Both the position numbers and the translations under genes were made by a program. The notes under the pieces are model-generated. The model was given only the letters and a program-made list of their open reading frames with translations. It ran no database searches and was not told the origin of the DNA. Below, in pieces: positions 1 through 18,749 of a stretch of DNA of 64,000 nt (position 1 is its first letter; every line of letters starts with the position of its first letter). Origin of the DNA: Rhizobium sp. 007 (lineage in GTDB: Bacteria; Pseudomonadota; Alphaproteobacteria; Rhizobiales; Rhizobiaceae); NCBI RefSeq assembly GCF_015353075.1, contig NZ_CP064191.1, positions 372,001 to 436,000 on the forward strand, written 5' to 3'.

Positions 1-104
1 CGCTGTCGCTCGTCAACAAAAACGGCTTTCTGCGCCAAGTCGCCGAACCTTCCGTTTTTCCTTCCTCCCGACCCATGACCCGTCCTGCCCTCTAACGAAA
101 GCGG

Positions 105-212
105 GCTTGCTCCCAAGGCAAAGCGCCTGACATCGCCGATTTCGATCACGAAGGTGACCGCGGTCATGAATGCAACACCGCGCATTGCCTGGTAGGCGGC
201 CACGGCTACGCA
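105..212 (-). mobile_element. IS110-family transposase remnant
   Basis: One minus-strand frame reads YQAMRGVAFMTAVTFVIEIG followed by DVRRFA. This matches the C-terminal transposase_20 region of IS110-family transposases, where an ALRGV..VTA..LVAEIGD.SRF pattern is typical. Only about 35 residues survive. Downstream codons lose the family pattern, so this is a fragment and not an active element. No element ends were identified. It lies on the downstream side of the peptide-synthetase locus and shows that this border has been rearranged by insertion sequences. Confidence 0.5.
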
Positions 213-244
213 TGAGGGCAAACTCAGGTGATCCCTGCTTCAGG

Positions 245-530
245 GCAATTAACCTTTTTCGCCTGATTGATCGTTAGGAGACCACGTGGCTTTATGCAGA
301 GGCTCGCTGCGATGACCGGCGAAATTACATATCCAGTGACCGGATCCCGTATCGGGATGGTATCGCGGAGTTGTTGATGGGAAACGATCGGAGCCGGCCA
401 GCCATTGTCCTTCTCCGACCTCTCGGCGCGACGTCAACTTGAGAGAAGTCTTTCGAGATTCGAGAAACTGCCCGAATAGCCGCGTTGTTTGATATCGTGG
501 AAAAGATGACGCCCGCAGCGATTGCCATCT
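245..530 (-). mobile_element. ISL3-family transposase remnant
   Basis: Two minus-strand pieces in different frames fit one ISL3-type transposase. The first (about 433-520) reads FHDIKQRGYSGSFSNLERLL and stops. The second (about 245-370) reads DPVTGYVISPVIAASLCIKP followed by RGLLTINQAKKV. ISL3 proteins carry a DP.TG..ISP..AAALCIKPRG.LT..Q stretch shortly after a REI..RGY.GS stretch. The frame change and the premature stops show decay. Together with the neighbouring IS110 fragment it marks the left border of the NRPS island. Confidence 0.5.
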
Positions 531-818
531 TTCCAGCACTGGCTGAGAAAGACCTCGAAATATAGGGGCGACGTCGGTCTCGGCGCCGCCCTGCGTTGGT
601 CGGGTGATTCTCGAAAGTTAGCCATTTCGCGATGCTGCACCGCCGGTAGCCAGTGCGCCCGTGCGGTCTCCAAGCAGGAGAGACCTTCCTTGCTTAACGC
701 TTGCACCTTATCGAACACCATCTGCGGTGACTGTCGATGAGCGCGGCGTATCTTACGCCGAAGCTAAGGAGAACGCAAGTTGATAGGAGGTAAGAGTTGG
801 GCGGGTTAAGGGCGATCG

Positions 819-3800
819 TCACCTCTCCTCGGCGGGTGTTGTCGGCGAACTGTTCAAGGCTCTCGATAACATGCGTGCCAGAACTTGGCGGTTTTCTGGG
901 TTGCTCATCATCGTTTCGTGATTGCCTGGAACTGAAACTGCATGAATGGCCGCCGGACCCAAAATTCGGTCCCAGCCACGCATGAGTGATTTTGCCTCTG
1001 GGCCGATCGAGCTCTTGCCCTGCACACGACGACTGGGGAAAGGATCAGCTGCATAAAACTGATGTATCTCAATTGGTAGGGCTGGAACTCGATACGATCG
1101 CAGTGCCCTGTGAAATTGAGCGACTCTTTCAGACATCAGAACGTCATTGCGGATGTCACGATCCGGAGGTATCGCCCCGATTTGCTGCGCCTTTTCAAAC
1201 AACTGAGCAACTGAACTTTGTCCAGCAAATTTCTCCAACACTTCGAACCGCTCATCATCTAAAGACTCGAGAGGCTCGAAGATCATCTCTAATGCTAATT
1301 GGGCATCCGACCTGCTCGATGGATTTGCAGGTAACGTGACATCGATGAACGCCATAAATGAGACAGCTTCCCCGCGACTTAGCAAGTGTTTGGCTAGCGC
1401 ATAAGCCAAGATTGCCCCTGAGGAGTAACCAGCGAAGCGATACGGGCCCTGCGGCTGAATCTCTCTAATTGCGAGGATTACCTCCGCGGCGATCGCATCG
1501 AGAGTTGGTTGACAAACTTCATTGAAAGACGGCCATGGCAGAGCATAGATAGGGCAGTCTACGTCCATTTCTTTTGCCAAAGTGAGGACATACGAATAAT
1601 CTCCGTAACCTGTCGGAACAAAGAAGAGTGGCGGTTGAGATCCCGTCGCCCGAACGGGCAGCACTCCAGCAGTATGACGTTGCGGGTCCAACTCAACCCT
1701 CGATGCAAGTTGCTCCAGAACAGGAGCTTGGAAGAGATCGGCGGCATTAAACTTCATTCCAAGATTTAGCGCTCGGCTGAGCAACCGCACCGCCAGGAGC
1801 GAGTGGCCGCCGAGTTCGAAGAAGTGGTCGTGGCGTCCGACGCGCTCGACACCGAGAAGCTCGGCCCAGATCGCGGCCAGCGCCGTCTCGATCCCGCCTT
1901 GCGGCGCCTCATAGGCCGCCCGCGCATAGGCGTCGTCCTCCGGCGCAGGCAGCCCCTTGCGGTCGAGCTTGCCGTTCGCCGTCAAGGGCAGCGCCGCAAG
2001 CCGCACGAATGCCGACGGCACCATGTAGTCCGGCAGCCGCCCGCCCAGATGCGCCCGCAAGGCGCCGGCCAGCCCGCCTCCATCCTCGTCGTCCGATCCG
2101 GCCTCGGGTCCACACACGACATAGGCGACAAGGTGCTTGTCGCCGGTGGTATCCTCGCGTGCCACCACCACCGCCTCGCGCACCCGGTCGTGCTCGCAAA
2201 GCCGCGCGGCGATCTCTCCTGGCTCGATACGGAAGCCGCGGATCTTCACCTGGTCGTCGTTGCGGCCGAGGAACTCCAGATTGCCGTCCGGCAGATAGCG
2301 CGCCAGGTCGCCGGTCCGGTACATCCGCGCCCCTGCCTCATCGCTGAACGGATCGGCCAGGAACCGCTCCGCCGTCAGCTCGGGGCGGTTCAGGTAGCCA
2401 CGCGCAACGCCCGCCCCGCCAATGTAAAGCTCCCCCACCGCCCCGAACGGCACGGGCGCACCATGACCGTCCAGCAGATACACCCGCGTGTTGGCAATCG
2501 GGCGGCCGATCGGGATCGAGGCCATGTCCTCGACAGATTGGGCGATCTCGAATGTGGCACATCCGACTGTTGCTTCTGTCGGTCCAAATTGATTGATCAG
2601 ACGCACGCTCGGAAAACGCTCTTGCCAAAACTGCATGTCTGCCGGAATTAAGGCCTCGCCCCCGACCATGAGTGCTCTTGTCGGAGCCGGTCCTTTGTAG
2701 GCTTCAAGCCGCTTGTTCAGCATGCCTAGATGCGAAGGCGTCAGCTTGACCAGATCATAGGTTTGATCCTCCTCGACAGCGGCAAGCGCATCTATTTGGG
2801 CAATTGGGTTGACAAGACGAAGCCTGGCGCCTGCCAGCAGAGGCCCGAACAAGGTCGTAATGCCGGCATCGAAGCTGAACGACAGCAGCATCAGCGAGCC
2901 GTTGCCGGCTCCTTCGTAATGGCGGCGATCTGACCAATGCAAATAGTTTACCAGGCTCCGATGCTCGACCATGACGCCTTTTGGGGTTCCGGTGGAGCCT
3001 GAGGTGTAGATGACATAGGCGAGATGGCGCGAGGTCAGGCCAAGGGCGTTCGGGTCCGGGTTCGAGGCCGGCAGTTCGGCCCAGGCCGGGGTCGCCGTCT
3101 CCAGATCGACCACCGTCAGATCGACAAGCGCCTCCGGGCCGAGCGCGGCGCGGCCGGCGGCATCGCAAAGCAGCAGCCGCGGTGCGGCATCGTCAAGCAC
3201 CTGCCGCAGCCGCGCGCACGGATAGGCCGGGTCGAGCGGCAGATAGGCGCCGCCCGCCTTGAGGATCGCCAGCAGCCCCACCACCATCGACGGGCTGCGC
3301 TCAAGGCAGATGGCCACACGGTCGTCCGGCTTGACACCAAGCCCGATCAGGTGATGGGCAAGACGGTTGGCCCGCGCGTTGAGCTCGCCATAGCTCAGGC
3401 GCTCGTCCTCATGGACCACCGCCACCGCCTCCGGCGCCTTTTGCTCCTGCGCCTCGAACAGCTCGTGGATGCACCGCTCCGACGGATAGGTCGCCGCCGT
3501 CCGGTTCAGATCCTCCAGCAGATAGGTGCGTTCGTCGGCCGGCAGGATGTCGAGCTCGCGCACCGGCCTATTGGGGGCATGCTCCAGCGCCTCCGCCAAA
3601 TGCTCGAGCACCTGCTGCATGTAGCCGCAGACCCGATCCGCAGACACGGGCTCCACCACCTGCGCCGTCAGGCCGAGCGCCTCGCCAAAATCCTCCACCG
3701 ACAGGGTCAGCGGATAGTTGGTGCGTTCCTCCCCGCCCAGCCATTCCACGCCGGACAGCCCATCCTCCGCTTCGCAGGCGACCGCCGGCGTGTTGTGACG

Positions 3801-5393
3801 GTAGTTCAACAGCGCGCTGAACAGCGGCGCCGGCGCCGCAACCCCGCTGCAGCGTTGCGCCAGCGCCAGCGAGGCATGCTCGTGCGCCAGCAGCTCGGAA
3901 AGCCGCGCATGGGTGGTCCGCACGCTCTCCTCGACCCCCGTCCCGTCCAGATCCAGACGCAATGGCAGGGTGTTCATGAACAGGCCCATCGCCCGGTCGG
4001 CGCCAGCACCGCCATGCATGCGGCCAAACAGCACCGTGCCGAACACCACCTGCTCACGGCCGCTTGCACGCGCCACCACATGCCCCCAGGCCAGATGGCA
4101 AAGGCTCGCAAGGCTCACCCCGAGCCGTCGTGCCTGGCTGCGCAGCCGGTCGTGCAGCGCCTGCGGCAACATCCGCCGCGCCTCGTGAGACCCGATGCCA
4201 TCACCATAGACCTCGCTCAGCCCAAACGGCGTCGTCGGCGCGTCGATGTCAGCCAACTGTTCCTGGAAGAACTCTTCATGCGCCTTGGCATCAACCCCCA
4301 GCCGCGCCTGCGCCACCAGATTGCGGAATGGCTGCGGTGCTGCCGGCTCATGTGCGCGCCCGTCCAGCACGGCTCGCACCTCGGCATGCATCACTTCCAG
4401 CGTCGTGTGATCCCCGATCAGATGGTGCTGCAGCTCCAACAGCAGCCAGCGCCCGCTGCCGGGCTCGCGCGCGATCACAAACCGCAACAGCGGCGCCCGG
4501 CCAAGGTCGATGCGCTGCCGGCGTGGATCAAACCGGCGCCGGAGCTCATCGGCGCCGGAACCGTCACAGTCATTCAGCTCGACCTCGCTCACCTGCAGCG
4601 GCGCTTTACGCCACACCACCTGGGCCGGGCTCGACAGCCCCTCCCAGACAAAGGCGGTGCGCAGGATGTCGTGCCGATCCACCACCTGCTGAACCGCAGC
4701 AAGATAGCGGTCAAGCAGGCCACGCTCGGCAAACGCCATCTGCGAGACCAGCAAATATGGATCGCCCCGGCTGGCCAGCAGATGATGGAACAGGATGCCG
4801 TCCTGCAGCGGCGACAGGCCATAAATGTCCTGGATGTTGCCGACGCCGCCGGGAACCGTGGCGACGATCCGGTCGATCTCCGGCTGGGCCAATTCGGCGA
4901 GCGGCAGCATCTGCGGCGTAATCGCCGTACTCTGCTCGGTGATCAGGTTGGCAGGCACCGCCACCTCGTGATGGCTGCCAAGGCTGGCGGCAAGATCGGC
5001 CAGCACCGGCCTGGCGAACAGGGTGCGCACCTCCACCCCGAGCGACAGCCGCCGCAGCCGCTCCATCAGCTGCACCGCCAGGAGCGAGTGGCCGCCGAGT
5101 TCGAAGAAGTGGTCGTGGCGTCCGACCGCTCGACACCGAGAAGCTCGGCCCAGATCGCGGCCAGCGCCGTCTCGATCCCGCCTGCGGCGCCTCATAGCGC
5201 GCGCGCATAGGCGTCGTCCTCCGGCGCCGGCAGTCCCTTGCGGTCGAGCTTGCCGTTCGCCGTCAAGGGCAGCGCCGAGCCGCACGAACGCCGACGGCAC
5301 CATGTAGTCCGGCAGCCGCCCGCCCAGATGCGCCCGCAAGGCGCCGGCCAGCCCGCCTCCATCTCGTCGTCCGATCCGGCCTCGGGTCCACAC
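819..5393 (-). CDS. NRPS segment 4: T4, module 5 (C-A-T) and thioesterase
   Basis: This is the last part of the peptide synthetase. Domain order in the direction of translation: end of A4 and T4 (GGHSLLAVQL, about 5070-5105); C5 (about 4890-3610) with HHLLASRGD near its start and HHLIGDH as catalytic motif, the dual condensation/epimerization pattern; A5 (about 3480-1960) with [12 protein letters not shown]5 (GGHSLLAVRL, about 1790-1830); and a type I thioesterase with GYSSG (about 1420) and a late GNHETM histidine motif, which releases the peptide by hydrolysis or cyclization. The A5 pocket residues read D-A-T-K-M-G-Q-V-G, closest to Asp/Asn-type codes but not a standard match. The methionine that opens this frame is not a real start. 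The frame is entered through the indel cluster at 5100-5510. The protein ends at 819 with no NRPS gene after it. Confidence 0.85.
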   Translation of the reverse strand: MWTRGRIGRRDGGGLAGALRAHLGGRLPDYMVPSAFVRLGAALDGERQARPQGTAGAGGRRLCARAMRRRRRDRDGAGRDLGRASRCRAVGRHDHFFELGGHSLLAVQLMERLRRLSLGVEVRTLFARPVLADLAASLGSHHEVAVPANLITEQSTAITPQMLPLAELAQPEIDRIVATVPGGVGNIQDIYGLSPLQDGILFHHLLASRGDPYLLVSQMAFAERGLLDRYLAAVQQVVDRHDILRTAFVWEGLSSPAQVVWRKAPLQVSEVELNDCDGSGADELRRRFDPRRQRIDLGRAPLLRFVIAREPGSGRWLLLELQHHLIGDHTTLEVMHAEVRAVLDGRAHEPAAPQPFRNLVAQARLGVDAKAHEEFFQEQLADIDAPTTPFGLSEVYGDGIGSHEARRMLPQALHDRLRSQARRLGVSLASLCHLAWGHVVARASGREQVVFGTVLFGRMHGGAGADRAMGLFMNTLPLRLDLDGTGVEESVRTTHARLSELLAHEHASLALAQRCSGVAAPAPLFSALLNYRHNTPAVACEAEDGLSGVEWLGGEERTNYPLTLSVEDFGEALGLTAQVVEPVSADRVCGYMQQVLEHLAEALEHAPNRPVRELDILPADERTYLLEDLNRTAATYPSERCIHELFEAQEQKAPEAVAVVHEDERLSYGELNARANRLAHHLIGLGVKPDDRVAICLERSPSMVVGLLAILKAGGAYLPLDPAYPCARLRQVLDDAAPRLLLCDAAGRAALGPEALVDLTVVDLETATPAWAELPASNPDPNALGLTSRHLAYVIYTSGSTGTPKGVMVEHRSLVNYLHWSDRRHYEGAGNGSLMLLSFSFDAGITTLFGPLLAGARLRLVNPIAQIDALAAVEEDQTYDLVKLTPSHLGMLNKRLEAYKGPAPTRALMVGGEALIPADMQFWQERFPSVRLINQFGPTEATVGCATFEIAQSVEDMASIPIGRPIANTRVYLLDGHGAPVPFGAVGELYIGGAGVARGYLNRPELTAERFLADPFSDEAGARMYRTGDLARYLPDGNLEFLGRNDDQVKIRGFRIEPGEIAARLCEHDRVREAVVVAREDTTGDKHLVAYVVCGPEAGSDDEDGGGLAGALRAHLGGRLPDYMVPSAFVRLAALPLTANGKLDRKGLPAPEDDAYARAAYEAPQGGIETALAAIWAELLGVERVGRHDHFFELGGHSLLAVRLLSRALNLGMKFNAADLFQAPVLEQLASRVELDPQRHTAGVLPVRATGSQPPLFFVPTGYGDYSYVLTLAKEMDVDCPIYALPWPSFNEVCQPTLDAIAAEVILAIREIQPQGPYRFAGYSSGAILAYALAKHLLSRGEAVSFMAFIDVTLPANPSSRSDAQLALEMIFEPLESLDDERFEVLEKFAGQSSVAQLFEKAQQIGAIPPDRDIRNDVLMSERVAQFHRALRSYRVPALPIEIHQFYAADPFPSRRVQGKSSIGPEAKSLMRGWDRILGPAAIHAVSVPGNHETMMSNPENRQVLARMLSRALNSSPTTPAEER

Positions 5394-5510
5394 ACGACAT
5401 AGGCGACAAGGTGCTTGTCGCCGGTGGTATCCTGGCGTGCACCACCACCGCCTCGCGCACCCGGCGTGCTCGCAAAGCCGTGCGGCGATCTCTCGGCTCG
5501 ACGGAAGCCG
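5100..5510 (-). other. Indel-dense A4/T4 junction of the NRPS
   Basis: Aligned by eye to the same stretch at 1810-2230 and 8310-8730, this copy shows at least eight losses of one or two bases and no gains (for example near 5129, 5181, 5196, 5277, 5363 and 5465). The losses break the reading frame repeatedly and separate segments 3 and 4. The protein encoded by the other copies is otherwise conserved. Either this copy decayed, or the repeat was poorly resolved during sequencing. Confidence 0.75.
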
Positions 5511-6985
5511 CGGATCTTCACCTGGTCGTCGTTGCGGCCGAGGAACTCCAGATTGCCGTCCGGCAGATAGCGCGCCAGGTCGCCGGTCCGGTACATCCGC
5601 GCCCCTGCCTCATCGCTGAACGGATCGGCCAGGAACCGCTCCGCCGTCAGCTCGGGGCGGTTCAGGTAGCCACGCGCAACGCCCGCCCCGCCAATGTAAA
5701 GCTCCCCCACCGCCCCGAACGGCACGGGCGCACCATGACCGTCCAGCAGATACACCCGCGTGTTGGCAATCGGGCGGCCGATCGTCTCAACGACAGCCTC
5801 TCCCCTCGGCATGCAAATCCAGGTCGAGTACGTCGTCGTTTCCGAAGGAGCGTACAGATTACAGATCTTCTCTGCGCCACTGCACTCGAAGACCCTCTCG
5901 ATCAGATCTGCCTTCAGCCGCTCACCGCATGAATTGATGACGCGTGTCGAAGCCGGCACGGCTTGCTTGTCGACCAGAGCGGCGATCGCCGAGGGGACCG
6001 TGTTGATCAAGGAGACATCCAAGGACGTCTGCGCCAGCGCCAGCGCATCCTCGACAAGATAAAGTGTGCCTCCTTGCGACAGCGGCACGAAGCACTCATA
6101 GACGGACAGATCAAAACTGATCGAGGTAGAAAACAGCGTGCGGCTGATCTCTGACTCCGCAAACACGTCGCTGCTCCAATGCAGCAGGTTCACGGTGCCC
6201 CGATGCTCGACCATGACGCCCTTTGGGGTCCCGGTGGAGCCTGAGGTGTAGATGACATAGGCGAGATGGCGTGAGGTCAGGCCAAGGGCGCTCGGGTCCG
6301 GGTTCGAGGCCGGCAGTTCGGCCCAGGCCGGGGGCGCCGTCTCCAGATCGACCACCGTCAGATCGGCCGTCGCCTCCGGGCCGAGTGCTGCGCGGCCGGC
6401 CGCATCGCAAAGCAGCAGGTGCGGTGCGGCATCCTCGAGCACCTGCCGCAGCCGCGCCGACGGATAGGCGGGATCCAGCGGAACATAGGCGCCGCCCGCC
6501 TTGAGGATCGCCAAAAGACCCACCACCATCGCCGGGCTGCGCTCCAGGCAGATGGCCACACGGTCGTCCGGCTTGACACCAAGCCCGATCAGGTGATGGG
6601 CAAGACGGTTGGCCCGCGCGTTGAGCTCGCCATAGCTCAGGCGCTCGTCCTCATGGACCACCGCCACCGCCTCCGGCGCCTTTTGCTCCTGCGCCTCGAA
6701 CAGCTCGTGGATGCACCGCTCCGACGGATAGGTCGCCGCCGTCCGGTTCAGATCCTCCAGCAGATAGGTGCGTTCGTCGGCCGGCAGGATGTCGAGCTCG
6801 CGCACCGGCCTATTGGGGGCATGCTCCAGCGCCTCCGCCAAATGCTCGAGCACCTGCTGCATGTAGCCGCAGACCCGATCCGCAGACACGGGCTCCACCA
6901 CCTGCGCCGTCAGGCCGAGCGCCTCGCCAAAATCCTCCACCGACAGGGTCAGCGGATAGTTGGTGCGTTCCTCCCGCCCAGCCAT
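5192..6985 (-). CDS. NRPS segment 3: end of C4 and adenylation domain A4
   Basis: This segment holds the C-terminal end of condensation domain C4 and nearly all of A4 (about 6720-5260). A4 has [11 protein letters not shown], the A5 motif in the variant form NLYAPSETT, and the [13 protein letters not shown] and [13 protein letters not shown] motifs. Pocket residues D-L-Y-N-N-C-L-T-Y resemble alanine-type codes, so A4 is predicted to load alanine. The specificity subdomain (about 6210-5785) is essentially the same as in A2 of segment 2. Both ends of the frame are artificial. The left end runs into indels at 5100-5510 and the right end into indels at 6960-7600. The segment therefore belongs to one long synthetase and is not a separate gene. 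Confidence 0.85.
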   Translation of the reverse strand: MAGREERTNYPLTLSVEDFGEALGLTAQVVEPVSADRVCGYMQQVLEHLAEALEHAPNRPVRELDILPADERTYLLEDLNRTAATYPSERCIHELFEAQEQKAPEAVAVVHEDERLSYGELNARANRLAHHLIGLGVKPDDRVAICLERSPAMVVGLLAILKAGGAYVPLDPAYPSARLRQVLEDAAPHLLLCDAAGRAALGPEATADLTVVDLETAPPAWAELPASNPDPSALGLTSRHLAYVIYTSGSTGTPKGVMVEHRGTVNLLHWSSDVFAESEISRTLFSTSISFDLSVYECFVPLSQGGTLYLVEDALALAQTSLDVSLINTVPSAIAALVDKQAVPASTRVINSCGERLKADLIERVFECSGAEKICNLYAPSETTTYSTWICMPRGEAVVETIGRPIANTRVYLLDGHGAPVPFGAVGELYIGGAGVARGYLNRPELTAERFLADPFSDEAGARMYRTGDLARYLPDGNLEFLGRNDDQVKIRGFRRAERSPHGFASTPGARGGGGARQDTTGDKHLVAYVVCGPEAGSDDEMEAGWPAPCGRIWAGGCRTTWCRRRSCGSALPLTANGKLDRKGLPAPEDDAYARAL

Positions 6986-7587
6986 TCCACGCCGGACAGC
7001 CCATCTCCGCTTCGCAGGCGACCGCCGGCGTGTTGTGACGGTAGTTCAACAGCGCGCTGAACAGCGGCGCCGGCGCCGCACCCCGCTGCAGCGTTGCGCC
7101 AGCGCCAGCGAGGCATGCTCGTGCGCCAGCAGCTCGGAAAGCCGCGCATGGGTGGTCCGCACGCTCCTCGACCCCGTCCCGTCCAGATCGACGCATGGCA
7201 GGGTGTTGATGAACAGGCCCATCGCCCGGTCGGCGCCAGCACCGCATGCATGCGGCCAAACAGCACCGTGCCGAACACCACCTGCTCACGGCCGCTTGCA
7301 CGCGCCACCACCTGCCCCCAGGCCAGATGGCAAAGGCTCGCAGGCTACCCCGAGCCGCCGTGCCTGTTGCGCAGCCGATCGTGAGCGCCTGCGGCAACAT
7401 CCGCCGCGCCTCGTGAGACCCGATGCCATCACCATAGACCTCGCTCAGCCCAAACGGCTGGTCGGCGCGTCGATGTCGGCCAACTGTTCCTGGAAGAACT
7501 CTTCATGCGCCTTGGCATCAACCCCCAGCCGCGCCTGCGCCACCAGATTGCGGAATGGCTGCGGTGCTGCCGGCTCATGCGCGCCCG

Positions 7588-7600
<13 letters not shown>
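6960..7600 (-). other. Indel-dense middle of condensation domain C4
   Basis: The same sequence is present intact in C5 (about 3720-4380). Compared with that copy, this one lacks single bases at ten or more places, including near 6974, 7005, 7080, 7167, 7175, 7190, 7245, 7343 and 7585. Apart from these, only a few substitutions are seen. The domain is therefore spread over all three minus-strand frames here, which cuts segment 2 from segment 3. Confidence 0.75.
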
Positions 7601-14616
<7,016 letters not shown>

Positions 14617-17600
14617 ACAGCCTCGTCAGCGGCAGCGCGACGCCAACAGCCTGCGACAGCCGGCTCGAGAGCTGCACCGCCAGAGGAGTGGCCGCCGAGC
14701 TCGAAGAAGTGGTCGTGGCGTCCGACCCGCTCGACCCGAGAAGCTCCGCCCAGATCTCTGCCAGCGCCGTCTCGATCTCGCCTTGCGGCGCCTCATAGGC
14801 CGCCCGCGCATAGGCGTCGTCCTCCGGCGCCGGCAGTCCCTTGCGGTCGAGCTTGCCGTTCGCCGTCAAGGGCAGCGCCGCGAGCCGCACGAATGCCGAC
14901 GGCACCATGTAGTCCGGCAGCCGCCCGCCCAGATGCGCCCGCAAGGCGCCGGCCAGCCCGCTTCCATCGTCGTCGTCCGATCCGGCCTCGGGTCCACACA
15001 CGACATAGGCGACAAGGTGCTTGTCGCCGGCGCGATCCTGGCGCGCCACCACCACCGCCTCGCGCACCCAGGCGTGCTCGCAAAGCCGCGCGGCGATCTC
15101 GCCCGGCTCGATGCGGAAGCCGCGGATCTTCACCTGCTCGTCGTTGCGGCCGAGGAACTCCAGATTGCCGTCCGGCAGATAGCGCGCCAGATCGCCGGTC
15201 CGGTACAGCCGGGCGCCTGCCTCATCGCTGAACGGATCTGCCAGGAACCGCTCCGCCGTCAGCTCGGCACGGTTGAGGTAGCCACGCGCCACCCCCGCCC
15301 CGCCAATGTAAAGCTCACCCACCGCCCCGAACGGCACGGGCGCACCATGACCGTCCAGCAGATACACCCGCGTGTTGGCAATCGGACGGCCGATCGGGAC
15401 AACTGACCCATCAAAATCATCGGGACAACTCCAAACCGTCGCGCAGACTGTTGCTTCGGTCGGGCCATAAGCGTTGACGATAGATGCCGGGGCCAGACTT
15501 CGGACGAGTTCTGCTTTCGGCAGTTCGCCAGCAAGAATGAGAACGTGCGATGCCAAACATCCCAGATCCCTGCTTGCCTGAAGCAAGGCTGGAGGTAACG
15601 TCGCATGGGTGATGGATTCGCTTCGCAGGTAATCCGATAGCTTGTTACTCGCGTGGCGGATCTCATCCGCAGGCAAGTGCAATGCGGCGCCAGAGCCAAA
15701 CGCCATGACAAGCTCCCAAGCACTTGCATCAAAACCGAAGGAGGCGAACTGCACGACACGGCTGTTTGAACAGACGCCAAAAAGCCCGACCTGAGCCAAC
15801 CCGAGATTGACCAGGCTCCGATGCTCGACCATGACGCCCTTTGGGGTTCCGGTTGATCCGGAGGTGTAGATGACATAGGCGAGATGGCGCGCGGTCAGGC
15901 CAAGGGCGCGCGGGTCCGGGTTCGAGGCCAGCAGTTCGGCCCAGGCCGGGGTCGCCGTCTCCAGATCGACCACCGTCAGATCGGCGAGCGCTTCGGCGCC
16001 AAGTGCGGCGCGTCCGGCGGCATCGCAAAGCAGCAGGTGCGGTGCGGCATCCTCGAGCACCTGCCGCAGCCGCGCGCACGGATAGGCCGGGTCCAGCGGC
16101 AGATAGGCGCCGCCCGCCTTGAGGATCGCCAAAAGACCCACCACCATCGCCGGGCTGCGCTCCAGGCAGATCGCCACCGGCTGATCCGGCCTCACCCCGA
16201 GCCCGATCAGATGATGGGCCAGCCGGTTGGCCCGCGCATTGAGCTCGTCATAGCTCAGGCGCTCGTCCTCATGGACCACCGCCACCGCCTCCGGCGCCTT
16301 TTGCACCTGCTGCTCGAACAGCTCATGGATGCACCGCTCCGACGAATAGGCCGCCGCCGTCCGGTTCAGATCCTCCAGCAGATAGGTGCGCTCGTCGGCC
16401 GGCAGCAGCTCAATCCGGCCCACCGGCTGCCTTGCATCGGCCATTACACCACGCAACAATGTTTGCAAGTGCTGCGTCATACGGTCGATCTGCTCCGGTG
16501 CTAATCGACTTGCATCAAAATGCCATCGAAAGCTCCCATCCAGAGCGCAAACCTCAAACGTCAGCAAATCGCCGCATTGGGCTGCTCCAGCACTTTGGCT
16601 CGACGTCAGATCGCTCGCGACAGAACAGCTGTCTGTCGTGATTGTGATGCCAATCGGCCAGGGCTGGCAGGATCGTAGCGCCTCCAGACCTCGCAATGTC
16701 GGGTAGCGCGCGATAAGATCCCGGGCAAAGCTACCGTGCTCCCTCAACTGAGCGAATTCGGCCGCCACGGCTTTGCGCATTTCCTCAAAATCATGTGCAA
16801 TATCAATGGTAACTTCCATCGGCACGACAGAGGCGATAAGCACCTCCACCGCTTTAGAGCCAGCTTGCGATCGATCCGGTGCAGGCGTCCATCCCAGTTG
16901 AAGCTCTGTTTCTCCGGTGATGCGGGCGAGATAGATCAGCCAAGCCGTTACCAAGTATTCCGTGCGATCATTTGGCGACAGCTTAGCCAAAGCACTTGCA
17001 ATGAACCACGAACTCGACTGCCGTTTGGGCGGCGCCTCAGCCACGCACGACGACAGGAAAGGAAACTGCAATATTCTAAGCTGCTCTAGCCGCTGTCGCC
17101 AAAAATCCTCTGAAGGCGCCAGCAATTCATGGGTCGCAGTTATGCTCCGCGCCTCATCTTCGCTCAAAATTGGAAGGCGACCACCTTCATCCAGATTGGA
17201 GTGCCTGGCGAGGGCTCGCGCGTCCAGCCCTTGACCATCGGAGCTGCCAAGGCAAACATCGACATCCTGTGTACCCGTCGCCACCCGCCAGTGGCTGGAG
17301 TGGATTTCAAGCAGAGAACCTGCCGGGAGGCCCGAGCGTTGAGGCAGCACCTCCAAGCGTCTGACTGTGACCACCTCATCGCCTACGAGAGCCTTGGGCA
17401 GACCCAATGGATTGGGATGATATGGGCCCAAGTTCAAGGCACGCGTCATCGCTGACAGATCTTGCGCGGGCCGATCCCATCGCAGACAGCCTGCCGCATC
17501 CGGGCGTCGACGTCTCGGAAAGTAGCTTCTGCTCACCAGCGCCTGCGGATAGGCAGTAAGCTCTCCCTTCGCCAAGCCAGTTAAAAGCTCGCGGAAGCCC

Positions 17601-18154
17601 TCGATCGCGGCTTCATAACATTTAAGGTTCAGGGTCAGTGCGGTATCGGCGGGCGCAATCAGCACTTGGCGCTGAACCACGACGTCACCCGTATCAACAC
17701 CATCATCGATCCGATGCCACGTGATGGCATATTCGGTCTCCTGCGCCAGCAGCGCCCAGGACGTCGCGTGCGTTCCCGCATATCGTGGCAATGGACCGTC
17801 GTGGTAATTGAAAGCACCTTGACGCACTCGCCCAAACACGTCCGGTGGCAATATGAACGGATTGGCAACGGAGAAAATCCAATCTACCGGTTCGGCCTTC
17901 AAAAAAGACGAGAGCTCTTCAACGCTCCCTACACACGGGATGTTGGCGCGAGTCGCCCACTCTGCAAATATGGCGTCGCCGGACAGGGCCGCACCAATGA
18001 CGTGGCCCATCGCCATTGCCAGCTGAGCGCAGCTGATAGCAAGCGTTCCACTGCCAACAACGACGCTGGAGGAGATCGATCGCGCTGCAGGTTGCCTATC
18101 CCGGTCGTCTGATTGGCAGGCACTCCCGCGCGTCGGAGAAGTCCGATATGTCAT

Positions 18155-18749
18155 CTTTATCCCTCCACTCCACCCAGTGGGCTGGACAGTTCCCGCCCTA
18201 GGCGCCGCGCCACATAGCGATTCCAAACCAGTCACACCGGTTCGGATCTGCTCGGGGGTAACCGTGCTGAACGCCAATCGAATCCGGCAGTCTTGAGAGT
18301 TATCCAACGCAAAGAAACTCCTCGGCATAACAATGACTTTGTCGCACCGTGCACACTCGTCCACGCTGTCCGCGCCAAATCTGAAAGGAAGAGCAAGAGT
18401 CAGGAAGAAGCCGCCAGAGGGTCGATTCCATCGAATCTGCTCCGGGAAAGGCGAAAACACACTACGCAACATGACGTCGCGCTTCGCACGATACCAATCC
18501 AGCGCCGGCGCCGGCTGAACCCAGCCACACAAACTTATCCCCTGTTCGATCAATAGCCCTGCCACGATCGCTTGTGTTATTTGGCTCGTATTGAGGGTAA
18601 CGAAACTCTTGCGCTGAACCAGATCTTCCCAAAGTGCCCGGCAAGCCCCCGCGTCTCCAAAGATCGTCTCGGGCAGTATCGCTGCTCCCTCGCGGAGAGC
18701 TGGGCTTAACGTCTTGGAGAATGTGGACGGGTAAACGTCCGCACACATC
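18155..18749 (-). pseudogene. Truncated PLP-dependent aminotransferase (C-terminal half)
   Basis: The frame reads [18 protein letters not shown], which contains the PLP-lysine motif (SKT) of fold-type I aminotransferases, and continues through [12 protein letters not shown] and [15 protein letters not shown], typical of the C-terminal half of aminotransferases of the MocR/2-aminoadipate type. The N-terminal half is missing. At about 18745-18755 the sequence joins abruptly to a VOC-protein fragment in another frame. No stop codon separates this piece from the downstream formyltransferase-NRPS, so it is either read through or simply open sequence upstream of the ATG at 18154. Such an enzyme could have supplied an amino acid precursor, but as seen it cannot be functional. 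Confidence 0.6.

Noticed and set aside
3024..5210. Long plus-strand open frame of 728 codons across modules 4 and 5 of the NRPS
   Set aside because: It is the antisense of high-GC NRPS coding sequence. The translation is rich in Arg, His and Gln with no domain, and the same antisense frame reappears wherever the module is repeated.
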